Shown here: piece after piece, positions 33,356 through 41,089 of the stretch | How positions within the stretch are numbered: position 1 is the first letter of the stretch | Layout of the letters: every line of letters starts with the position of its first letter | DNA from: Serinicoccus sediminis | GTDB lineage: Bacteria; Actinomycetota; Actinomycetes; Actinomycetales; Dermatophilaceae | DNA: 64,000 nt | Assembly: GCF_004153545.1 (NCBI RefSeq) | Contig: NZ_SDVA01000004.1 | Span: forward strand, 124,001 to 188,000 | Direction of reading: 5' to 3' | The notes under the pieces: generated by a model | What the model saw: only the letters and a program-made list of their open reading frames with translations | What the model was told of the DNA's origin: nothing | Databases searched by the model: none | Made by a program: the position numbers and the translations under genes

Positions 33356-34637
33356 CCGCAGCAGCACCGGCGCCGCCACGACGGCCCCCGCTGCCACCGC
33401 GACCGTCGGCCGAGCCGCGGTCCGGGAGCCCTCCGCCGCCCCGACGCCGTCCACAGCGCCCGCGCCGTCCAGCGCGACATCTTCCGCCGCGGCCGAGCCG
33501 CCGGCCGCGGCGGACCCCTCCGCGACCCTCGGGGTCGCCGTCATCGGCTACTCCTTCATGGGGCAGGCCCACTCCAACGCCTGGCGCAACGTCAACGCCT
33601 TCTACGACGACCTGCCGCAGGTGCGCATGCAGACCCTCGTCGGGCGTGACGCGGCCCGGGTGGGCGCGGCCGCCGAGCAGCTCGGCTGGGCCGACGCCGC
33701 CACCGACTGGCGGGAGGTCCTGGAGCGCGACGACGTCGACGTCGTGGACGTCTGCACCCCCGGCCACCTGCACGCCGAGGTCGCGCTCGCCGCGCTCGCC
33801 GCCGGCAAGCACGTGCTCGTCGAGAAGCCGCTGGCCAACACGGTGGCCGACTGTGAGCGACTGGTCGAGGCGGCCCGCGCGCCCGGCGCCGGCCGGTCCA
33901 TGCTCGGCCACAACTACCGCCGGGTGCCCGCCCTGGCGCTCGCCCGCGACCTCGTCGCGCAGGGCCGGGTCGGACAGGTCCGTCAGGTGCGGCTGTCCTA
34001 CCTGCAGGACTGGCTCGCCGACGACCAGGCCCCGATGAGCTGGCGGCTGCGCAAGGACACCGCCGGGTCCGGGGTGCTCGGCGACCTCGGCTCGCACGCC
34101 GTGGACCAGCTGCGTTTCCTCCTCGGCGAGGAGGTCACCCGCGCCAGCGGACACCTGCGGACCTTCGTCACCGAGCGGCCGTCCGCGGACGGCGACCACC
34201 GGGAGCAGGTGGACGTCGACGACGCGGCCTGGGCGACGCTGCATACCTCCTCGGGGGCGGTGGCCAGCCTGGAGGTGAGCCGCATGGCCACCGGCCGCAA
34301 GAACGCGCTGCAGATCGAGGTCTACGGCTCGGCCGGGTCCCTGCGCTTCGACCTCGAGCGGCTCAACGAGCTCGTCGTGACCGGAGCCACCGGGGGAGCG
34401 GAGACGGTGCTCGTCACCGAGCCCGACCATCCCTACCTCGGCGCCTGGTGGCCGGCCGGACACGTCCTGGGCTGGGACAGCACGTTCACCTCGCAGGCCG
34501 CGGACTTCCTGCGCGCCATCGCCACCGGCGACGACATCCACCCGAGCTTCGCCGACGGCCTCGCGGTCCAGCGGGTGCTGGAGGCGATCGAGACGAGCAG
34601 CGGGCGCGGCGGCATACCCGTCGACATCCCCGCCTGA
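33348..34637 (+). CDS. Gfo/Idh/MocA-family sugar dehydrogenase
   Basis: 429 residues. After about 60 residues rich in Ala, Pro, Ser and Thr comes the Rossmann start 'LGVAVIGYSFMGQAHSNAW', the 'EKPLANTVADCERLVEAA' motif with the conserved Glu-Lys-Pro, 'DLGSHAVDQLRFLLGEEV' with the catalytic-region His, and the beta-sheet C-terminal domain. The family oxidises or reduces sugars and cyclitols with NAD(P). Its start overlaps the epimerase gene by eight bases. The long low-complexity N-terminus is unusual for the family; a start further in, near the Rossmann strand, cannot be excluded. Confidence 0.9.
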   Translation: MPDRSSTGAATTAPAATATVGRAAVREPSAAPTPSTAPAPSSATSSAAAEPPAAADPSATLGVAVIGYSFMGQAHSNAWRNVNAFYDDLPQVRMQTLVGRDAARVGAAAEQLGWADAATDWREVLERDDVDVVDVCTPGHLHAEVALAALAAGKHVLVEKPLANTVADCERLVEAARAPGAGRSMLGHNYRRVPALALARDLVAQGRVGQVRQVRLSYLQDWLADDQAPMSWRLRKDTAGSGVLGDLGSHAVDQLRFLLGEEVTRASGHLRTFVTERPSADGDHREQVDVDDAAWATLHTSSGAVASLEVSRMATGRKNALQIEVYGSAGSLRFDLERLNELVVTGATGGAETVLVTEPDHPYLGAWWPAGHVLGWDSTFTSQAADFLRAIATGDDIHPSFADGLAVQRVLEAIETSSGRGGIPVDIPA

Positions 34638-34667
34638 CACGCTGACCTGACGACGAAGGAGACGCAC

Positions 34668-35669
34668 ATGGCACGCAGGTTCACCCTCTTCACCGGCCAG
34701 TGGGCCGACCTCACCCTGGAGGAGGTCGCCGGGCTGGCGGCCGGCTGGGGCTACGACGGGCTCGAGATCGCCGTGTCCGGGGAGCACCTGGACGCGTGGC
34801 GCTGGGACGACGAGGAGTACGTCGAGGGGCGGCTGGAGATCCTGCGCCGCCACGGGCTCGGGGTCTGGGCGATCTCCAACCACCTCAAGGGGCAGGCCGT
34901 CTGCGACGACCCCATCGACGAGCGGCACCGCTCCATCGTCGGGGCGAAGGTGTGGGGTGACGGTGACCCCGAGGGGGTGCGGCAGCGGGCCGCGGAGGAG
35001 CTGAAGCTCACCGCCCGGCTGGCGCAGCGGATGGGGGTGGACACCGTCGTGGGCTTCACCGGTTCCTCGATCTGGCCGTACGTCGCGATGTTCCCGCCCG
35101 TGCCCGCCGACCGGATCGAGGCGGGCTACCAGGACTTCGCCGACCGGTGGAACCCCATCCTCGACGTCTTCGACGAGTGCGGCGTCCGCTTCGCGCACGA
35201 GGTGCACCCCAGCGAGATCGCCTACGACTACTGGACCACCGTGCGCACCCTCGAGGCCATCGGGCACCGCGAGGCGTTCGGGCTCAACTGGGACCCGAGC
35301 CACATGATGTGGCAGGACATCGACCCGGTCGCCTTCATCACCGACTTCGCCGACCGGATCTACCACGTCGACTGCAAGGACACCCGGATGCGGGTCGGCG
35401 GCGGGCGCAACGGGCGGATGGGCTCGCACCTGCCGTGGGGCGACCAGCGCCGCGGGTGGGACTTCGTCTCCGCCGGCCGCGGCGACGTGCCGTGGGAGGA
35501 CTGCTTCCGGGCGCTCGCCGGCGCGGGCTACGAGGGGCCGATCTCGGTGGAGTGGGAGGACGCCGGCATGGATCGCCTGCACGGCGCCAAGGAGGCGCTG
35601 GACTACCTGCGCGCCCTCGACTTCCCGCCCTCCACGGCCTCCTTCGACGCCGCCTTCGACCAGGGGTAG
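34668..35669 (+). CDS. Sugar phosphate isomerase/epimerase (TIM barrel), second
   Basis: 333 residues, preceded by an AAGGAGA site. AP-endonuclease-2/xylose-isomerase-like barrel: 'WGYDGLEIAVSGEHLDAW', 'VRFAHEVHPSEIAYDYW' (metal Glu/His), 'FGLNWDPSHMMWQDID' (Asp, His), 'YHVDCKDTRMR' and 'PISVEWEDAGMDR'. It differs clearly from the epimerase at 32483, so the operon encodes two distinct barrel enzymes. Proteins of this subgroup typically sit beside Gfo/Idh/MocA dehydrogenases in sugar or inositol pathways. Last gene of the operon; a hairpin follows at 35707. Confidence 0.9.
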   Translation: MARRFTLFTGQWADLTLEEVAGLAAGWGYDGLEIAVSGEHLDAWRWDDEEYVEGRLEILRRHGLGVWAISNHLKGQAVCDDPIDERHRSIVGAKVWGDGDPEGVRQRAAEELKLTARLAQRMGVDTVVGFTGSSIWPYVAMFPPVPADRIEAGYQDFADRWNPILDVFDECGVRFAHEVHPSEIAYDYWTTVRTLEAIGHREAFGLNWDPSHMMWQDIDPVAFITDFADRIYHVDCKDTRMRVGGGRNGRMGSHLPWGDQRRGWDFVSAGRGDVPWEDCFRALAGAGYEGPISVEWEDAGMDRLHGAKEALDYLRALDFPPSTASFDAAFDQG

Positions 35670-35706
35670 CGCCAGACAAAGCTCGGCGCGGCCGGTGCCG
35701 GGCCGG

Positions 35707-35736
35707 GCACGAGCACCCTTGTGCATCTGCTCGTGC
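35707..35736 (+). terminator. Hairpin terminator of the sugar operon
   Basis: Perfect 9-bp stem GCACGAGCA / TGCTCGTGC with a 12-base loop, 38 bp after the last stop. The remaining ~180 bases up to the convergent APC permease gene hold no gene. Confidence 0.65.
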
Positions 35737-35915
35737 GGTAGCTCGTGTCACGAGGTCGTCAGAGGCACGCGCGCGTCACGACATACCGCACGACGAACCG
35801 CACAAGCGTGCGCTAGAGGTATGGCGTGCCCGGCGCCTCGTGCGCTCTCCGTGCGGCGTGGGGCCGGGTCGCCGCCGGAGGTGAGGTATGCCGACCGCCT
35901 GGGCGCCGCCTTCGC

Positions 35916-37334
35916 TCAGGAGGCCTCCCGCCGGGCCAGCACCTTCTCCTCGGCGTCCGGGCCCCCGGACACGGCCGGGACCCGCAGCAGCAGCACCAGC
36001 CCCAGCAGCCACCACAGCCCGAAGAGCACCCACGGCTCGAGCGGCAGCGACGAGGGCATCCCCGGCAGGTAGAGCGAGGCCAGCCCGGCGGCCAGCACGA
36101 GGGCCACGACACCGATGACCACGCCACCGCCACCGCTGCCGCCGATCCGCAGCGGCCGGTCCATCTCCGGCTCGCGCCGGCGCAGCACGAGGAAGGCGAC
36201 CGTGACGAGCAGGTACCCCAGCACGATCGAGGGCGACCCGGAGTCGACCAGCCAGCCGAGCGCGTCCGCCCCCAGCCAGGGCGCCGCCGCGGACAGCACG
36301 CCGATGAAGAGGAGCGCGGCCGTGGGCGTGCGGAACCGCGGGTGCAGCCGCCCGAACGCCGCGGGCAGCATGCCCGACCGGCCCATCGCGTAGAGCAGCC
36401 GGGACCCGCCGATGAGGAAGGCGTTCCAAGAGGTGAGGATGCCAGCCAGCCCTCCCGCCACGAGGATGGTCCCGAAGGTCTGCGAGCCCCAGAGGGCCGC
36501 CATCGCGTCGGCCGTGGCCAGGTCGGAGTCGACCAGCTCCTGATGGTCCATCGCCAGCCCCGAGGCGCCCACCATGACGATGTAGAACAGGCTTGCCAGC
36601 GCCACCGAGAGCACGATGAGCTTGCCGATGAGCGGGAACGGCAGGTCGATCTCCTCGGCGGACTGCGGGATGACGTCGAAGCCGACGAAGAGGAAGGGCA
36701 CCACCACGAGCACCGCCGCGAAGCCGGCGAAGCCTCCGGTGACCAGCGGCTCGGCATACTCCAGCGACCCGCCGACGCCGACTCCCACGAGCATGAGCAC
36801 GGCGATGATGACGAGGAAGAGCACGATGAAGGTCTGCACGACCGACGCGGGTCGGATGCCGACGACGTTGATGACGGTGAGGACGACGGCGGCCGCGGTG
36901 CCGATGACGCCCCAGCCGAGGTAGACGGGGGAGCCGGCGACCGACCACAGCTCCACCGACTCCAGCGCCGGCCAGAGGTATGCCGCGGTGCGGGGCAGCG
37001 CGACCGCCTCGAAGGCGGCGATGGTCACATAGCCGCCGACCAGGGCCCAGGACGCCACGAACGCCCACCGCGACCCCATCGCCCGCATGACGTAGTTGTG
37101 CTCGCCCCCGGCGTGCGGCATCGCGGCGACGAGCTCGGCATACGTCAGCCCGACGAGCGCCATGATGACCCCGCCGACCACGAAGGCCAGCACCGCGCCC
37201 AGGGTGCCGGCCGCGACCAGCCACTCCCCGGTGAGCACCACCCAGCCGAAGCCGATCATCGCCCCGAACCCGATCGCGAGGGCGTCCCAGCGCCCGAGCT
37301 GCCGGATGAACCCCTGCCCCGTCTGCGTGCTCAT
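35916..37334 (-). CDS. APC-superfamily amino acid/polyamine permease
   Basis: 472 residues with about 12 hydrophobic segments. The start 'LGRWDALAIGFGAMIGFGWVV' carries the GAMIG substrate-binding bend of APC transporters in TM1, and 'YAELVAAMPHAGGEHNYVMR' is the conserved TM2-TM3 region. The C-terminal tail is short and charged. It imports or exchanges an amino acid or amine, substrate unknown. Divergent from the alcohol dehydrogenase gene, with three palindromes in between that may control one or both. No operon partner. Confidence 0.92.
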   Translation of the reverse strand: MSTQTGQGFIRQLGRWDALAIGFGAMIGFGWVVLTGEWLVAAGTLGAVLAFVVGGVIMALVGLTYAELVAAMPHAGGEHNYVMRAMGSRWAFVASWALVGGYVTIAAFEAVALPRTAAYLWPALESVELWSVAGSPVYLGWGVIGTAAAVVLTVINVVGIRPASVVQTFIVLFLVIIAVLMLVGVGVGGSLEYAEPLVTGGFAGFAAVLVVVPFLFVGFDVIPQSAEEIDLPFPLIGKLIVLSVALASLFYIVMVGASGLAMDHQELVDSDLATADAMAALWGSQTFGTILVAGGLAGILTSWNAFLIGGSRLLYAMGRSGMLPAAFGRLHPRFRTPTAALLFIGVLSAAAPWLGADALGWLVDSGSPSIVLGYLLVTVAFLVLRRREPEMDRPLRIGGSGGGGVVIGVVALVLAAGLASLYLPGMPSSLPLEPWVLFGLWWLLGLVLLLRVPAVSGGPDAEEKVLARREAS

Positions 37335-37368
37335 GGCCCGACGCTAGACCTCCGTGAGGGTCACCGGT

Positions 37369-37380
37369 GCACGATCGTGC
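37369..37380. promoter_or_regulatory. 12-bp palindrome near the APC permease start
   Basis: GCACGATCGTGC is a perfect palindrome 35 bp upstream of the permease ATG on its strand. Candidate operator; the binding protein is unknown. Confidence 0.4.
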
Positions 37381-37396
37381 GGACACGCCCGGAGGA

Positions 37397-37412
37397 GTGA
37401 GCGAACGCTCAC
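37397..37412. promoter_or_regulatory. TetR-type operator palindrome
   Basis: GTGAGCG-AA-CGCTCAC, a perfect 7-2-7 inverted repeat in the divergent APC/alcohol dehydrogenase promoter region. Its form (GAGCG..CGCTC arms, short spacer) is typical of TetR-family operators. No tetR gene is adjacent. Confidence 0.6.
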
Positions 37413-37484
37413 CCGGCTCGGGAATATCTGCGGGCCGGGCTGCACGGGAATCCGCGTCAGCGCCCACGTGGTTGGAGCGGGGGT

Positions 37485-37508
37485 GAGCCACGGCGCCTGT
37501 CGTGGCTC
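37485..37508 (+). promoter_or_regulatory. Leader hairpin upstream of the alcohol dehydrogenase gene
   Basis: GAGCCACG / CGTGGCTC, 8-bp perfect arms with an 8-base loop, ending 32 bases before the GTG start. It could be a second operator or a 5'-leader structure. Confidence 0.4.
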
Positions 37509-37540
37509 TGCTGTTCACCGAACCCCACAGAGGAGCATCA

Positions 37541-38599
37541 GTGACGACCACCACGCCAGCACTCGCCGCCGCCTCGGCCGGAGCCGACTTCGAGCGGGTG
37601 CAGATCGAGCGCCGCGACCTGCGACCGGACGACGTGCGCATCGACATCCGCTGGGCCGGCATCTGCCACACCGACATCCACATCACCCGTGAGGAGTGGG
37701 GCGGCACCGTCTACCCGCTCACCCCCGGCCACGAGATCCTCGGGACCGTGACCGAGGTCGGTGCGGACGTGACCGGCCACGCGGTCGGCGACGTCGTCGG
37801 CGTCGGCTGCCTCGTCGACTCCTGCGGCGAGTGCCAGCCCTGCCAGGACGGCGAGGAGCAGTACTGCCTCAAGGGCGCCGTCCAGACCTACGGCCAGGAG
37901 GACTACCACGGCGAGGTCACCAAGGGTGGCTACAGCGGGGAGGTCGTCGTCCGGGACCACTTCGTCGTGAAGATCCCCGACTCCTACGACGAGGCGGACT
38001 ACGCGGGCGTGACGCCGCTCCTGTGCGCCGGCATCACGACCTACCACCCGCTCAAGGAGGCCGGTGTCGGCCCGGGCTCGCGCGTCGGCGTCATCGGCAT
38101 GGGCGGCCTCGGGCACGTCGCGGTCAAGATCGCCGCGGCCATGGGTGCCGACGTCACCGTGCTGAGCCGAACCGACAGCAAGAAGCAGGACGGTATGTCG
38201 TTCGGGGCCAAGGACTTCCGCGCCACCGAGGACGGCACCGCGTTCGAGGAGCTCGCCGGGAGCTTCGACCTGCTCGTCAACACCGTCGGCTCGGGCATCC
38301 CGCTGGACTCCTACATGGGCCTCCTGGACCGCGGCGGGGTCCTGGCCAATGTCGGCGCGCCGGAGGACTCGCTGCAGGTCAGCGCCTTCTCGCTGCTCGC
38401 CAACCGTCGCTCGATCAAGGGCAACATGATCGGCGGCCTGCCCGAGCACCAGGAGATGATCGACTTCTGCGCCGAGCACGGCATCACCGCCACGGTCGAG
38501 GTCATCGACGCCGGCCAGGTCGACGACTACTACGACAAGGTCGTGGCCGGCGACGTGCGCTACCGCGCCGTCATCGACACCGCGACGCTGGCGGGCTGA
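37541..38599 (+). CDS. Zinc-dependent NAD(P) alcohol dehydrogenase (YahK/cinnamyl type)
   Basis: 352 residues, GTG start after GAGGAG. Catalytic zinc ligands are in 'WAGICHTDIHITREEW' (Cys-His) and 'PGHEILGTVTEVG' (Glu-His region). The structural zinc is bound by four Cys in 'CGECQPCQDGEEQYC'. The Rossmann motif is 'RVGVIGMGGLGHVAVKIA'. YahK/AdhC-like enzymes reduce aldehydes with NADPH. Alone on its transcript, ended by the strong hairpin at 38621. Confidence 0.94.
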   Translation: MTTTTPALAAASAGADFERVQIERRDLRPDDVRIDIRWAGICHTDIHITREEWGGTVYPLTPGHEILGTVTEVGADVTGHAVGDVVGVGCLVDSCGECQPCQDGEEQYCLKGAVQTYGQEDYHGEVTKGGYSGEVVVRDHFVVKIPDSYDEADYAGVTPLLCAGITTYHPLKEAGVGPGSRVGVIGMGGLGHVAVKIAAAMGADVTVLSRTDSKKQDGMSFGAKDFRATEDGTAFEELAGSFDLLVNTVGSGIPLDSYMGLLDRGGVLANVGAPEDSLQVSAFSLLANRRSIKGNMIGGLPEHQEMIDFCAEHGITATVEVIDAGQVDDYYDKVVAGDVRYRAVIDTATLAG

Positions 38600-38620
38600 C
38601 CCCGCCCCACGGCATACCCC

Positions 38621-38651
38621 GGGCGCCCGCACCGACACGGTGCGGGCGCCC
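38621..38651. terminator. Bidirectional terminator between convergent genes
   Basis: Perfect 14-bp stem GGGCGCCCGCACCG / CGGTGCGGGCGCCC with a three-base loop, between the alcohol dehydrogenase stop (38599) and the stop of the DUF5129 gene (38670). It can serve both strands. Confidence 0.85.
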
Positions 38652-38669
38652 GCGCGCGCCGTCGCCCGG

Positions 38670-40142
38670 TCAGAACCGGGAGGAGCTCCCGGCCCCGCTG
38701 AAGCTGCCGCCGCCGGAGTAGCCCGACGTGGCCCCGCTCGAGCTCGCCCGTGACTGCTCCACGGCGGCGGAGCCGGAGTGCAGGCCGCTCTGGAACGCAC
38801 CCAGGTGGTACCAGCCCCACGACGGGTAGGCGGCGCCGATGATCGAGGGCTCCGCCCGGCGGCGTCCGCGCTCACCGCGCATCGCCTCGCTCATCGCCTC
38901 CCGCTCCTCCGCGGTGTCGCCGACCTCCTCGGCCACCGCGCCGGCGAGCCGGTCCAGCCGCTCGCTCAACCCGTCGCGGGTGGAGCGGAGCACGTCCAGC
39001 GCGTCGTCGGGGGAGACCTCCTGGGCCTCCAACCGTCCGCGCAGCCGGTCCAGCTCGGCCAGGGCGTCGCTCGCGAACTCCCGGAGCTCCTGCGCCTCGG
39101 GCAGCCCGCGCGCCTCGGCCGGGACGTCGTCGCTCAGCACCGTGTCGACCTGCTCGAGGTCCTCGCGCAGCGGGCCCTCCTGGCGGGCCCAGGCCTCGTT
39201 CCAGGTCGGTTCGCGGCCCAGGAAGACGGCCGTGTCGGCGATGACGTCGTCGAGGTCGTCCAGCTCGGCCGCCTTGTCCCGGTATGCCGTCAGCCGGGTC
39301 TGCGACGCCTTCCGGTTGTAGGCGGACCCGGGGATGGCGCGCGCCTCGTTGCCCAGCTCGGTGAGCTCCCGCACCCCGCGGGTGAACTCGTCGTAGCGCC
39401 GCAGGACGCGCCCGCCGTAGCGGGAGTCCTCCGGGATGAGCCGCGCGCGCAGCTCGGTCTCGTCCATCGACCCGATCACGTCAGCCATCCTGCGGTCCCC
39501 TTCGGCCCGCATGTCGCGGCTGACCCGGGCACGGTGCACCCCGACCCCCAGCCAGCTGCCAAGGCCGACCGCGGTGAGCAACGACAGCAGCCCTGCGACG
39601 ACGACCCCACCGGCCGACCGCACGAAGGGCCGCTCGATGCGGTCCGCCCCGGCCTCGAGACCGGCCAGCGTGCCGTCGGTCCAGTCCGCGGCGCGGAAGT
39701 CGTCCTTGGCCGCGTCCTGGATCTCCAGCTGCTCCTCCGGGTCCACCGTGCGGTTCTCCCCGAAGTACGTGCCCACCAGCCGACCCTCGGGGTCGACCGC
39801 GAAGACGAACAGGTCGTCGGCCCACGTCTGTCCGTCGGCGGAGAGCCACTCGGTCCGCTCGGCCCGCGCGTGCTCGAGCACCGCCGTGTTGAGCGCCAGG
39901 TCGTCGGTGCGCGCCGCCTCACCACCCAGGGTGGTGAAGACGGCGACGTCGGTGGGCTCGTGGAAGCGCAGCTCCTCCGCCCCCGCCTCCAGGGTCGGCA
40001 GGTCCAGCACCTGGGCGCCGTCGTCGACGACGAGGCTGCTCGCAGCGTGCTCCGGGGCCTGCGCGACGAAGAGCCCCACGCTGGTCCCCACCACCCCCAG
40101 CAGCGCGACTCCACCCACCACCGCACGGTGCACGTTCGACAT
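38670..40142 (-). CDS. DUF5129 (TPM-like) membrane protein
   Basis: 490 residues. An N-terminal signal or anchor 'AVVGGVALLGVVGTSVGLFV' is followed by an extracytoplasmic TPM-like domain ('DDGAQVLDLPTLEAG', 'TDVAVFTTLGG', 'DDLFVFAVDPEGRLVGTYFG'). A second membrane span near 'GGVVVAGLLSLLTAVGLGSW' leads to a cytoplasmic, charged, largely coiled-coil region of about 250 residues and a Gly/Ser-rich tail ('SGYSGGGSFSGAG'). This is the DUF5129 layout, of unknown role. ATG 40142 has GGAGGAGGGA upstream; 63 extra codons further up are not protein-like. Confidence 0.82.
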   Translation of the reverse strand: MSNVHRAVVGGVALLGVVGTSVGLFVAQAPEHAASSLVVDDGAQVLDLPTLEAGAEELRFHEPTDVAVFTTLGGEAARTDDLALNTAVLEHARAERTEWLSADGQTWADDLFVFAVDPEGRLVGTYFGENRTVDPEEQLEIQDAAKDDFRAADWTDGTLAGLEAGADRIERPFVRSAGGVVVAGLLSLLTAVGLGSWLGVGVHRARVSRDMRAEGDRRMADVIGSMDETELRARLIPEDSRYGGRVLRRYDEFTRGVRELTELGNEARAIPGSAYNRKASQTRLTAYRDKAAELDDLDDVIADTAVFLGREPTWNEAWARQEGPLREDLEQVDTVLSDDVPAEARGLPEAQELREFASDALAELDRLRGRLEAQEVSPDDALDVLRSTRDGLSERLDRLAGAVAEEVGDTAEEREAMSEAMRGERGRRRAEPSIIGAAYPSWGWYHLGAFQSGLHSGSAAVEQSRASSSGATSGYSGGGSFSGAGSSSRF

Positions 40143-40363
40143 GTCCCTCCTCCTCCCGGCGTCCCGGCCGGGATCCTCGACGGCGTCCTCACCGTACCGA
40201 CGCCGGCGGGGCCGGTCCGGTTCCTTTCGGGCGTGGCTCGCCCCGTCCCGGCGACCGGGACAGACCCGGGACATCTGCTGCCCTGCTGTCCCTGCCGCAG
40301 GGGACAACCCGCGGGCCAGAGTTGGTCTCACCGCACCACCCCACCGATGAGAAGGAACACCTC

Positions 40364-41077
40364 ATGACCACCATCACCACCACCAACCCGGTCCGGTCGG
40401 ACGTCGCCGTCGAGCCGACCCCCGGCCGTCTGCGGCAGAGCCGGCTCTGGGCCGTCGCCGGTGTCGCCGCCGCGCTCGCCGGCATGGGCACGATCGTCAC
40501 CAGCAGCGCCGTCGACGCCGTCTACGACCCCACCCTCGTGAACCAGCCGGTCGAGCTGGCGGCACGGCTCGAGGAGCTCGCCCCGTGGATGTTCGCCTTC
40601 CACTCGATCACCGTCGTCGGCGCGCTGCTCATGGTCGTCTTCGCCGCCGGGCTCTTCCGTCGGCTGACCGCGTCCCTGCCGTCGGGCAGCGCGCTGCCTC
40701 TCGTGGCGTTCGCCGGTCTGGTCGGCACCAGCGTGGTCTCGATCCTGGGCTCGGGTCTGGACACCGAGTTCATGATGACCTTCGCCTTCGCCGACGGCGC
40801 CGTCGCACCCTCCAGCGCGGCGATGTACAACCACTGGATCGGGACGATCCCGTGGCTGTGGACCCTCGCCGGGCTCACCGGTGTGAGCGTCTTCCTCGCC
40901 GCCCGGGCTCGCGCCGTGCCGCGCTGGCTGGGCACCGTCGGGCTGGTCCTGGGCGGGCTCACGCTGCTGCTGGGCATCTCGCCGCTGGAGTACCTGTCCG
41001 GCGCCGCCGGCGTCCTGTGGCTGCTCGTCACCGCCGTCGGCTTCACCGCCGGCGACCGGGCATTCCGCAACGCCTGA
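40364..41077 (+). CDS. Membrane protein of unknown function
   Basis: 237 residues with about five to six hydrophobic segments ('WAVAGVAAALAGMGTIVTSS', 'FHSITVVGALLMVVFAAGLF', 'LPLVAFAGLVGTSVVSILGS' and others). I do not recognise a named family; the layout resembles small DUF4386-like or DoxX-like integral proteins. GAAGGAAC precedes ATG 40364. It lies 12 bases ahead of the histidine kinase gene and is probably co-transcribed with that two-component pair. Confidence 0.75.
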   Translation: MTTITTTNPVRSDVAVEPTPGRLRQSRLWAVAGVAAALAGMGTIVTSSAVDAVYDPTLVNQPVELAARLEELAPWMFAFHSITVVGALLMVVFAAGLFRRLTASLPSGSALPLVAFAGLVGTSVVSILGSGLDTEFMMTFAFADGAVAPSSAAMYNHWIGTIPWLWTLAGLTGVSVFLAARARAVPRWLGTVGLVLGGLTLLLGISPLEYLSGAAGVLWLLVTAVGFTAGDRAFRNA

Positions 41078-41089
41078 TCGACTGACAGA

